A stretch of DNA of 6,519 nucleotides from Elusimicrobiota bacterium (GTDB lineage Bacteria; Elusimicrobiota; Elusimicrobia; UBA1565; UBA9628). A program made the translations under genes and the position numbers. A model generated the notes under the pieces. The model was not told the DNA's origin, searched no databases, and saw nothing but the letters and a program-made list of their open reading frames with translations. The stretch covers positions 1 to 6,519 of the forward strand of contig JAGWMT010000181.1 in assembly GCA_028871595.1 (NCBI GenBank), read 5' to 3'. Below are positions 1-6,011 of this stretch, in pieces; position 1 is the stretch's first letter, and every line of letters starts with the position of its first letter.

Positions 1-992
1 TATCCGGGAGGAAGGGGATACAGCGGCGACCCCCCGCCGCCGGAGATCACGTAGCGCACGCCGCGGTAGTCCGCGGCCCAGAACGCGTGGATATGCCCCA
101 TGTAGACGGCGGCGACGTTGCCGTGGGTCACCAGGTTCTCGAACTCGTCGCTGCCGTCCTCGAAGTAATTCGTGAAGAAGTCGTGGACGCCGCCGTTTTT
201 CCGGTCCTCGGCCTGCATCGCGTTGAACTGGGCGGAGTCGGTCTCCAAGGCGCCCACCGCGGCCAGGGGCTTGAGCTTCTTAAGATATTTCGGCGGGACG
301 TGCGTGAAGATCACCTTGCGCGCCGGCGAATCCAAGGCCGTCTTGAGCCAGGCCAATTGCGCGGGGGTGAGCTTCCGGTCGGAGCTGTCCAGCGCGATGA
401 AGCGCCAGCCGTCGTGGTCGAAGAAGTAGTCGCGCGGGCCGAAGACGGCGTCATACATGTTTTTGTCGGCGTCGCCGTTCGGCCGGGACCGGTCATGATT
501 CCCGATGCAGCGCAGAAGGGGCGGCCCGGGGTGGGCGTCCAGCCACGCGACGTGATCCCGGTAATTCGCCGGGGTGCCTTCGCTGACGAAATCGCCCAAC
601 TGGAAGATGAAATCGGGGGAGGCCGCCTGAAGGGCCCCCATCTGATCGGAGAAGACGTTGGGTCCCGGCGAGAAGATCCGCTCCCAGGGAAATCGGCCGC
701 GCTCGGCGTCGCCGATGACGCCGAACGTGAACGGCTTCGCCCCGGTCGAAGTTCCCAGCCGCGCCAATTGGACGTCGATGCCGACCCGTCCCTTCGCCGC
801 GGAGAGTTCCGGCGGCACGATGGTGGGGACGCGTTTTTCTTCGGAAGCGGCGGACGGTGCCGGGGGCGCGACGGCCTCGAACCTCGGATCCTTGGACGAA
901 GGCGAGCCGTCGTACATCTTCCCGAGACCGCCGTCGTCCGCGGAGGCTCCGGCGGTCAGGACGAGAAGAACGACGGCGATCGATATCTTCAA
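1..992 (-). CDS. Exported calcineurin-like metallophosphoesterase, 3' end beyond the window
   Basis: Reading leftwards from a TTG at 992-990, 330 codons are open and run off the window edge. Residues 1-18 form a signal peptide (short basic start, hydrophobic run, ending ASA), followed by a low-complexity linker to about residue 85. The calcineurin-like phosphoesterase (PF00149) motifs then come in order: IGDAE (D95), LGDFV (D134), GNHD (N165, H166), THVPP (H231) and GHIH (H300, H302). These would bind a two-metal centre hydrolysing a phosphoester outside the cytoplasm; the substrate cannot be told. The first motif has Glu where the common D-x-H motif has His, as in some purple-acid-phosphatase-like members. 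The TTG overlaps the TGA stop of the preceding gene (TTGA), and the signal peptide begins exactly there, which decides the start; the next in-frame ATG lies after the signal peptide. It is the last visible gene of a four-gene run. The family call is firm; the physiological role is unknown. Confidence 0.9.
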   Translation of the reverse strand, partial: MKISIAVVLLVLTAGASADDGGLGKMYDGSPSSKDPRFEAVAPPAPSAASEEKRVPTIVPPELSAAKGRVGIDVQLARLGTSTGAKPFTFGVIGDAERGRFPWERIFSPGPNVFSDQMGALQAASPDFIFQLGDFVSEGTPANYRDHVAWLDAHPGPPLLRCIGNHDRSRPNGDADKNMYDAVFGPRDYFFDHDGWRFIALDSSDRKLTPAQLAWLKTALDSPARKVIFTHVPPKYLKKLKPLAAVGALETDSAQFNAMQAEDRKNGGVHDFFTNYFEDGSDEFENLVTHGNVAAVYMGHIHAFWAADYRGVRYVISGGGGSPLYPLPPG

Positions 993-2743
993 TGGAAAAG
1001 TTTCTTGAAGTCGGGCAGATTCTTGCCCAGGCTCTGCTTCAGCGCGGTCTGCAGTTGGGAAGTCAAGCCCGCCCGCCGGGAATCCAGCGGTCCCATGATC
1101 TGCGACGTGAGACCGTCGGTCTGCGCGCGCACGCCTTTGAGCTTGTCGTTGTACAGCGCGTCCACCTGCGCCTGGAGGGCTTTCCGTTGCGCGTCGAATT
1201 GGCCGGACAGCGCATTCTTCAAGGCGGCGGCGACGGCGTCTCCGATGTTGGACGAGAAGGCGAGTTTCAAGTCGCTCTCTTTTCCGGAGATGCCGATCTT
1301 CACGTTAAAAGAGTTCAACGACTTGAGCGCGTCGTTGACCGCTTTTCCGGCGATCCCGCTCAGGGCGACCTTGGGCTCCAGCTTCACGCCGCTCGCCTCG
1401 ACGGTGACTTCGCCCTTCCATTCGTCGCCGACGGAGCGGATCTCGCCGGAGGCCTTCGCCTCTCCGGAGGTGATCGCCCCGCCCACCTCGCCGTCCCCCA
1501 AGGACGTTCCGGCCAAGGAGAAGCCGGTCCCTTCGAACTTGACGGCCACGCCGACGGGATCGTTCTGCTGGTCCAATTCGCCCTGGAGCTTGCCCTTGAT
1601 GCCGTTCGGCGCGTCCGCCGATAAGTCGAGCGTCGCCGCCTTCCCGTAAAGACTTGGATTGGAGGTGACGCCGTTCAGCACCCCGGCGAACGCGGTCGAA
1701 CCGGGCAAGGAGCCGGAGAGCTTCGCGTTCTCAAGAAGGAATTGGGGGTAGGCATGGGCGCGGGGGAACTCCACGTTGACCCCCGCGCGGCGCGCCGGCG
1801 CCGGGGCCGCGGCGGGGGACGACGCCGCGGCTTTGTTCGCGGCCGCCTTTTCCTTCGCCCAGCGCATCCAATGAAGCGCCGTCGCCAAACGGGACGCGGT
1901 CTGGGCGCCGAGAAGGCGGCGGGCGACGTCCTGGGAGTCCAGCGTCGGCAGGCCCGCCGCCGCCATCAAGCCGTTCACGTCCTTGCCGCGCAAATCGTCG
2001 GCCTGTTTCAGAAGATCCTGAACCTCGGCCAGGTCGGATTTGGCCTGCGCGCGCTGGGCGTCCACGCGGGCGATCAGGTCCTTGATTTTTTTCTGTTCGG
2101 CCGGCACCTGGGCCAAGGTCAGCTTCTTGAGGTCGTCGGCGATCTGCCGGGACTCGGCCGCGATGGACTGGGTCTCGGCGGACTTATTCTTCCAGCGCTC
2201 CTGAATTTCGGCCGCCTTGGACTTCGCGTCATCGAGCTTCTTCAGCCCCGCCAATTTCGTCGCGTCGACCTGCCCGACGGCGTTCGACTTGATCTCGGCG
2301 GCCTTGCCCAGCGCCGCCCCTTCCGCCGGCGCGATCTTGTCCGCGATGGCCTGCTCCAGCTTGGACGGCGGCGCGGGATGGGGCAAGGCCCCGCTCGTCG
2401 CGCGGGCCGTACCGAACGTCAGGCCTTCCAGCGCGGCCTCCCGCACGACGGCCTTGCCGCGCAAGGCGGCGCCGACGTCCAAGGCGAAGCCCGCGCGGGA
2501 GATGTCCACGAGATCCTTCATCGGCGCGTTCTTGTCGGCGATGGAAACGCCGCGTATCTCCAGGGTCCCGCGCAGCCACTTGGAATTAATGGAAGAGATC
2601 TCGACCTTGGCCCCCGCGGCCGCCTGCCCCGCTTTGACCAGAGCGAATTTCAACGCCGGATCGAAGAAGAAGAATATGCATAGCCACAGGACCGCTAATC
2701 CGCCGGCCAGGCGTGCCCAGACGCCTTTCTTGAACCAAATCAT
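989..2743 (-). CDS. TIGR03545 family protein, AsmA-like membrane-anchored envelope protein
   Basis: This 584-residue protein starts with a basic stretch and one membrane anchor (about residues 13-27, ending in five Phe and FDPAL). An AsmA-like N-terminal pattern follows: VEISSIN near 47, LEIRGVSI near 61, LRGKAVVREAALEGL near 94-108, then FGTARATSGAL (110-120). I recognise that last motif as the signature of family TIGR03545. Residues about 160-255 are rich in Lys, Glu, Ala and Gln and look like a long coiled coil. A Pro/Ala linker lies near 305-320, a beta-rich region covers 320-500, and a second helical region covers 505-575. The anchor implies that most of the chain is outside the cytoplasmic membrane. 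The family is uncharacterised and normally sits beside TIGR03546. A role in envelope lipid handling, by analogy with AsmA-like proteins, is inference only. The ATG at 2743 overlaps the previous stop as ATGA, implying translational coupling. An in-frame extension to 2971 is rejected because it runs through the neighbouring gene. Confidence 0.88.
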   Translation of the reverse strand: MIWFKKGVWARLAGGLAVLWLCIFFFFDPALKFALVKAGQAAAGAKVEISSINSKWLRGTLEIRGVSIADKNAPMKDLVDISRAGFALDVGAALRGKAVVREAALEGLTFGTARATSGALPHPAPPSKLEQAIADKIAPAEGAALGKAAEIKSNAVGQVDATKLAGLKKLDDAKSKAAEIQERWKNKSAETQSIAAESRQIADDLKKLTLAQVPAEQKKIKDLIARVDAQRAQAKSDLAEVQDLLKQADDLRGKDVNGLMAAAGLPTLDSQDVARRLLGAQTASRLATALHWMRWAKEKAAANKAAASSPAAAPAPARRAGVNVEFPRAHAYPQFLLENAKLSGSLPGSTAFAGVLNGVTSNPSLYGKAATLDLSADAPNGIKGKLQGELDQQNDPVGVAVKFEGTGFSLAGTSLGDGEVGGAITSGEAKASGEIRSVGDEWKGEVTVEASGVKLEPKVALSGIAGKAVNDALKSLNSFNVKIGISGKESDLKLAFSSNIGDAVAAALKNALSGQFDAQRKALQAQVDALYNDKLKGVRAQTDGLTSQIMGPLDSRRAGLTSQLQTALKQSLGKNLPDFKKLFH

Positions 2744-3252
2744 GCCAGCCACCGTTCGTACTTCTGGTACCAGCCCCAGCCCTTGAGCGCCTTGATCAGC
2801 GGCAGTTTTTCCACGCGCGCGCGGAGATGCTTGTCGTAAAGCTTGAGGGCCTTCAGGAATCCGTAATACAACGGTGCGTACAAGGCGAGCCCCAAAACGA
2901 AGTTGCCCAGGACGACGGTGTTGTTGAAGCGGGTCAGCGGCACGATGGGCAGATCGTACAGCGCCGTCCACAGCCCGTGGAGCGCTCCGGCCCTGAGCAG
3001 GATCCAGCCGATCTTGTGCGCCAGCGGGTCGATCGCGTAGCCCACCCCGGTGAACACGCCGGCCGAAATGAAGGCCATGGACTTATCCACGTTGAAGAGA
3101 AAGAACAGGAGGAAGAACGCGGCGGCGAACAGGTTGCCCTTGGGTACCAGTCCCAGCGCCGCGCCCAGGGCGAAACCGGCCGCCAGATGGCGGGACTCGG
3201 TCCCGCCGTGCAGGGCCAGGAGGACGTCCTTGAGAAGGCGGAGGGGATTCAC
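2740..3252 (-). CDS. TIGR03546 family small membrane protein
   Basis: This 170-residue, strongly hydrophobic protein has probable membrane segments around residues 23-38, 41-56, 58-76 and 112-135 and a basic, aromatic C-terminal tail. The motifs GLWTALYD (93-100) and RFNNTVVLGN (108-117) match my memory of TIGR03546, a family of uncharacterised membrane proteins whose gene nearly always precedes or neighbours TIGR03545. The N-terminal part (FALGAALGLVPKGN, 27-40) also resembles the G-x-x-P turn of DUF2062-type membrane proteins. The start is a GTG at 3252-3250, preceded by a run of five G but no clear Shine-Dalgarno sequence. It lies 13 bp after the stop of the secreted putative peptidase gene and overlaps TIGR03545 by 4 nt (ATGA), so all are probably cotranscribed. 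It probably works with its TIGR03545 neighbour in the cytoplasmic membrane; this is inferred from the conserved pairing, and no function is established. Confidence 0.88.
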   Translation of the reverse strand: MNPLRLLKDVLLALHGGTESRHLAAGFALGAALGLVPKGNLFAAAFFLLFFLFNVDKSMAFISAGVFTGVGYAIDPLAHKIGWILLRAGALHGLWTALYDLPIVPLTRFNNTVVLGNFVLGLALYAPLYYGFLKALKLYDKHLRARVEKLPLIKALKGWGWYQKYERWLA

Positions 3253-3265
3253 GCCCCCATCATAC

Positions 3266-4429
3266 CTAGATGGACACGGGAACGTACATATTCATGCAGG
3301 CGGGAAGGACGCGGCGGCCGACGCGCCGCTCGCGGCCGTAGGTGCGGAAATAGTTGAGCGTGCGGCCGTGGCATCCGTCGCTGCAGGCCAGCACCTGGTC
3401 GCCGTCCAGGTCGGGGCGGGCGCTGCGCTTGATCTCGCCCAACCGGCCGCGGGCCGCGACGATCTCGATGTGGCCGGCTCCCGCCGAGTACCCCGCGCAG
3501 CCGGGGGCGAAGTCGAACACCGTGCCCTCGGGCACGATGGACGGGTCGTTGCCCGGCAAGGTGGACACGTCCACGCGCCGGTAGCCCAGCTTGGCCATCA
3601 GTTCGGGATTCTTATTCACCGCGCGCGCGTAATCCGCGGCGATGGCGGGCGGGATGCCGATCTCGCCGCTTTCCGTGGGATCGCTGATCCGGGACCAGAG
3701 CTTGTCCTTCGCGGCGATGAAGGCGTCCTTCACGTACGCGAAGCACCAGTGCGTGAAGCCGACCGCCCGGCTGGCCACGGCGTGCGCGATGCGTCCACCG
3801 CGGGTGGAGTCCACATAATCCAGCAGGGACTGGAAGGACAGCGGCGCCGAGGTGACCGGGGGCGGCGTGTCGCGAGTGCGCAGATGAACACCCTGCGGTT
3901 GAGCGTTGACCGGGGACGGGCGCGGCGAGCCGAAGCTGCCGGGCATCATGATGAGAGCGCCGGAACGCGAATCGCCGTCGTAGAACATCCGGGCGCCCTC
4001 GCCCGACGCGGAGGCGGCCTTCTGCAGCTCCGGCGCCAGCACCTGCCGGCGCTGCTGGGCGTAGGATTCGATGAGGGCGCGCTGGCGTTCGGAGAATTGG
4101 TTGAGGGAGCCGTTCTCCACTCCCTGGCGGCGCGCATCGTGCCAACCCTTCAGGGTGATGTCGTGTTTCCACGTCTCGAAATCCTTGCGCGGGCGGACCT
4201 GATCGGCGGCGTTCTTCGCGGCCTTCACCGCCGCGGCGATCTTATCCAGGCGGGGCTCGAACTCGACGGTGATCGGAGCCGGGGGATCCACGTGCGGCAG
4301 GCGAGTGCGCCAAGCCTCGATCTCGTTGAGGAACGCGTCCCGGCCCTGGGTTTCCGGAGCCGGCGTCGGCGCCTGGGCGCGAGCGGACACGGCGATCAGA
4401 AGGAGGGCGAGGAGGGGGAGCGCCTTCAT
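3266..4429 (-). CDS. Secreted protein with probable papain-fold (CHAP/NlpC-P60-like) hydrolase domain
   Basis: This 387-residue protein begins with a clear signal peptide (MKALPLLALLLIAVSARAQA, cleavage near 18-20). A charged helical region (about 28-145) and a Pro/Ser-rich linker (about 163-198) follow. The C-terminal part has the layout of papain-fold cell-wall hydrolases. C229 sits at the head of a helix (HWCFAYVKDAF); a strand with the usual turn comes next (VPEGTVFDFAPG, 299-310); then H320 is in GHIEIVAARG, like the catalytic His of CHAP and NlpC/P60 domains. The Cys-His gap of 91 residues is longer than usual for CHAP, and four other Cys (311, 349, 353, 378) could form disulfides. Cutting peptidoglycan cross-links or stem peptides is the likely role, but the fold is inferred from two motifs only. 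The ATG at 4429 is chosen because the signal peptide starts there; an in-frame GTG at 4507 lies inside the lexA SOS box. No Shine-Dalgarno sequence is visible. It is the first gene of the leftward run. Confidence 0.72.
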   Translation of the reverse strand: MKALPLLALLLIAVSARAQAPTPAPETQGRDAFLNEIEAWRTRLPHVDPPAPITVEFEPRLDKIAAAVKAAKNAADQVRPRKDFETWKHDITLKGWHDARRQGVENGSLNQFSERQRALIESYAQQRRQVLAPELQKAASASGEGARMFYDGDSRSGALIMMPGSFGSPRPSPVNAQPQGVHLRTRDTPPPVTSAPLSFQSLLDYVDSTRGGRIAHAVASRAVGFTHWCFAYVKDAFIAAKDKLWSRISDPTESGEIGIPPAIAADYARAVNKNPELMAKLGYRRVDVSTLPGNDPSIVPEGTVFDFAPGCAGYSAGAGHIEIVAARGRLGEIKRSARPDLDGDQVLACSDGCHGRTLNYFRTYGRERRVGRRVLPACMNMYVPVSI

Positions 4430-4435
4430 GTCGTA

Positions 4436-4464
4436 AGGATAGCCGTTGCCGGGAATCTTCGCCA
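4436..4464 (-). promoter_or_regulatory. Candidate promoter of the leftward operon
   Basis: On the minus strand, TATCCT (4441-4436) is a 4/6 match to the -10 consensus. It has a weak TGGCGA (-35, 4464-4459, 3/6) 17 bp upstream. The hexamer ends exactly 6 nt before the ATG at 4429, so transcription would begin at or next to the start codon, giving a leaderless mRNA. The -35 is poor; the call leans on the identical geometry at lexA. Confidence 0.4.
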
Positions 4465-4493
4465 GGACTAAAGACCTAGGGATCTCTGGGCCC

Positions 4494-4522
4494 TTGACAT
4501 CGAACACAAGTTCGACTAAACT
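4494..4522 (+). promoter_or_regulatory. lexA promoter
   Basis: TTGACA (4494-4499) is a perfect -35. TAAACT (4517-4522) is a 4/6 -10 that keeps the key TA...T bases, and the spacer is the ideal 17 bp. The -10 ends 6 nt before the lexA ATG at 4529, so the expected start of transcription coincides with the start codon. No Shine-Dalgarno sequence is present. The SOS box lies within the spacer, so LexA binding would block RNA polymerase. Confidence 0.85.
4501..4514. promoter_or_regulatory. SOS box (LexA operator)
   Basis: CGAACACAAGTTCG is a perfect 5-bp palindrome, CGAAC-N4-GTTCG. It matches the Gram-positive SOS box consensus CGAACRNRYGTTCG at all but one position (A instead of Y). It sits between the -35 and -10 of lexA, the standard layout for LexA autorepression. 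I see no second copy of this motif elsewhere in the window. Confidence 0.88.
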
Positions 4523-4526
4523 TGTG
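4505..4526. repeat. 8-bp inverted repeat overlapping the SOS box and -10
   Basis: CACAAGTT (4505-4512) and AACTTGTG (4519-4526) are perfect reverse complements around a 6-bp spacer. The left arm is shared with the SOS box and the right arm covers the -10 hexamer and reaches to 2 bp before the lexA ATG. It may be a second regulator site, an extended LexA contact, or chance. Confidence 0.7.
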
Positions 4527-4528
4527 CC

Positions 4529-5125
4529 ATGAACAAGGATGGCTTAACCCCCCGGCAGCAGCAGATCCTGGACCTGGTCCGCAATTTCGCGGCCGACAAC
4601 GGCTACCCGCCCACCGTGCGCGAACTGTGCCGGCTGGCCGGCGTGAGCTCGCCCGACACCGTCCAGTATCACCTGGACAATCTGCGCGAGAAAGGGCTTT
4701 TAGGGGAGGCCAAGGGCCGCTCCCGCGCCGCGCACATCACCTCCGAGGAGCGCGTGGCGCTCATCCCCATCCTGGGCTTGGTTCCGGCGGGCCCCTCGTC
4801 CGGAGCCTACGCCGAACCGCTCGGCCACGTTCCCACGGTGATGGACCGCGGCGACGCGTCGGGGCTGTTCGCGCTGAAGATCAAGGGCGATTCCATGGAG
4901 TCCACGCTGTGGGACGGAGACACGGTGGTGGTGCGCTGGCAGGAGACCGCCTCGTCCAACGACGTGGTCGTCGTGCGCTACGACGACGGCGAGGCCACGG
5001 TCAAGCGCCTGAAGGTCAAGCCCTCGGGCCTGCTCCTGATTCCCGACAACACTCGCTACGAGCCCTTCGACATCGGCCAGGGCCGCATCGCCGGCAAGGT
5101 CATCTCCCTCATCCGCAAGCTCTAA
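4529..5125 (+). CDS. lexA: LexA repressor / self-cleaving SOS master regulator
   Basis: This 198-residue protein is full length for LexA (the E. coli protein has 202). Residues 1-65 form the winged helix-turn-helix domain: LTPRQQQILDLV at the start, then PTVRELCRLAGVSSPDTVQYHLDNL... with the recognition helix near 40-52. The cleavage site is A87-G88 in LVPAGP. The catalytic dyad is S122 in KGDSME and K159 in ATVKRL, the pattern of S24-family autoproteases. It would repress DNA-damage genes until RecA filaments trigger its self-cleavage. Its own promoter carries an SOS box, so it should be autoregulated. The ATG lies 6 nt after the -10 box and lacks a Shine-Dalgarno sequence, so its mRNA is probably leaderless. 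It is transcribed away from the envelope operon, and the esterase gene follows 15 bp downstream in the same reading frame. Nothing is missing or broken. Confidence 0.97.
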   Translation: MNKDGLTPRQQQILDLVRNFAADNGYPPTVRELCRLAGVSSPDTVQYHLDNLREKGLLGEAKGRSRAAHITSEERVALIPILGLVPAGPSSGAYAEPLGHVPTVMDRGDASGLFALKIKGDSMESTLWDGDTVVVRWQETASSNDVVVVRYDDGEATVKRLKVKPSGLLLIPDNTRYEPFDIGQGRIAGKVISLIRKL

Positions 5126-5149
5126 ACCGGCCCGCGGAGGGTGTACAAT
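5121..5149 (+). promoter_or_regulatory. Candidate promoter for the esterase gene
   Basis: TACAAT (5144-5149) matches the -10 consensus at five of six positions. A poor -35 (TCTAAA, 5121-5126, 3/6) is placed 17 bp upstream, across the lexA stop codon. The hexamer ends 6 nt before a GTG at 5156, the same spacing as at lexA, so that GTG could be a leaderless start. The gene may instead be read through from lexA. Confidence 0.35.
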
Positions 5150-5986
5150 ATCGTCGTGCCCGCCGCGTCCGCCGCCGCCCTCGCCGCGCTCCTGTCCGTG
5201 GCCGGAGTCCAGGCGCCGCCGCCGGCGGCCGGTTTCCTGAATTTCCCGGAGGCCGGCGTCTTTCTTCCGGCGGACAAGATTTTCGTCCCCGCCCGCCTCA
5301 AGACTCCCGCCCCGCTGGTGGTCGTGTTGCACGGCTGCGAGCAGGACGCCGACGCCATCGCGGCCGTGTCCCATTGGAACGATTTGGCGGAGAAGGAGGG
5401 CTTCCTGGTCCTCTATCCGAACCAGCAATGGGGGCGCAATCCTTACAACTGCTGGAACTGGTTCGCGCCGCTCAACCAAGCGCCGAGCGTTGGCGAGCCG
5501 GCGGAAATCATTGCCGGCGTGGCTGCCGCCGAGGCGGCCTACGATGTGGATCCGGCGCGTGTGTACGTTGCGGGAATATCCGCCGGGGCCGCGACCGCGG
5601 TCAATCTGCTCAGTTGCTACCCGAACGTTTTCGCGGGCGGCGGCGTCCATTCCGGTGTGGCTTACGCGATCGCGACGAACGCCTCGGACGCTTTGGATGT
5701 GATGAAGAACGGCCCGGGCGGCCGCGCGCGCTTGGGGGTTTGCGATCCGTCGGTTTTCCAAGGCGGCGTGATGGTCGTCCAAGGATCGTCCGACACGGTG
5801 ATTCAGCCCGCCAACGCGGAGCGCATCGTCGCCGATTTCTCGCGAGCGACCGCGCGCTCGGTGTTCGTTCCGGGATTGGGCCATGCGTGGAGCGGCGGCG
5901 CGCCGAATCTTCCGGCCAGCGATCCTCGCGGGCCTGACGCCACCGGGCTGATGTGGTCGTTTTTCTCCGGATTTCGGCGGAGATAA
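5141..5986 (+). CDS. Secreted PHB-depolymerase-family esterase (TIGR01840/PF10503-like)
   Basis: From the GTG at 5141 this is a 281-residue alpha/beta hydrolase. It has the hallmarks of the extracellular PHB depolymerase/feruloyl esterase family. The oxyanion segment is VVVLHGCEQ (61-69), and NCWNWF (103-108) has a Cys that could pair with C66. The nucleophile is S147 in GISAG, the acid is D218 in QGSSDTV, and the base is H248 in GLGHAWSGG. The triad is complete. A hydrophobic Ala/Leu stretch ending VQA (about 8-25) looks like a signal peptide, although it lacks the usual basic residues. The substrate could be a polyester, a feruloylated glycan or another ester and cannot be read from sequence. 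The start is uncertain: GGAGG (5136-5140) abuts the GTG at 5141 with no spacing, whereas a GTG at 5156 lies 6 nt after TACAAT and would give 276 residues. It may be cotranscribed with lexA, 15 bp upstream; that need not mean an SOS function. Confidence 0.92.
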   Translation: MYNIVVPAASAAALAALLSVAGVQAPPPAAGFLNFPEAGVFLPADKIFVPARLKTPAPLVVVLHGCEQDADAIAAVSHWNDLAEKEGFLVLYPNQQWGRNPYNCWNWFAPLNQAPSVGEPAEIIAGVAAAEAAYDVDPARVYVAGISAGAATAVNLLSCYPNVFAGGGVHSGVAYAIATNASDALDVMKNGPGGRARLGVCDPSVFQGGVMVVQGSSDTVIQPANAERIVADFSRATARSVFVPGLGHAWSGGAPNLPASDPRGPDATGLMWSFFSGFRRR

Positions 5987-6011
5987 TCGCCGCGGGCGGG
6001 CGTTGTCCGCG

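Noticed and set aside
87..1649. Plus-strand open frame of 520 codons
   Set aside because: It spans the opposite strand of two genes with clear motifs; composition changes where the underlying gene changes, which marks a shadow.
1742..2683. Plus-strand open frame of 313 codons opposite TIGR03545
   Set aside because: The Arg/Gly-rich product is a mirror of the coiled-coil gene's codon pattern.
2744..2971. N-terminal extension of the TIGR03545 protein by 76 residues
   Set aside because: It lies wholly within the TIGR03546 gene in another frame, and the membrane anchor begins at the ATG at 2743.
3250..3261. Mini-frame ATG-ATG-GGG-GCG-TGA overlapping the TIGR03546 GTG start
   Set aside because: Four codons without a ribosome site; a coupling leader is possible, but chance explains it as well.
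3050..4471. Plus-strand open frame of 473 codons opposite the putative peptidase gene
   Set aside because: It runs across two minus-strand genes with signal peptide and family motifs; its own product is low-complexity and unlike any family.
4430..4507. N-terminal extension of the secreted putative peptidase by 26 residues
   Set aside because: It would start with a GTG inside the lexA SOS box and would bury the signal peptide.
4700..5884. Minus-strand open frame of 394 codons opposite lexA and the esterase
   Set aside because: Antisense shadow with Arg/His/Gly-rich composition and no recognisable motif.
4522..5937. Plus-strand open frame of 471 codons crossing lexA and the esterase gene
   Set aside because: It is an out-of-frame shadow of two well-supported genes; the product is Arg/Gly-rich with no domain, as expected from high-GC third positions.
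5975..5992. Small hairpin CGGCG-N8-CGCCG over the esterase stop codon
   Set aside because: Only a 5-bp stem with no U-run, common by chance at this GC content; the 6015-6048 hairpin is the better terminator.
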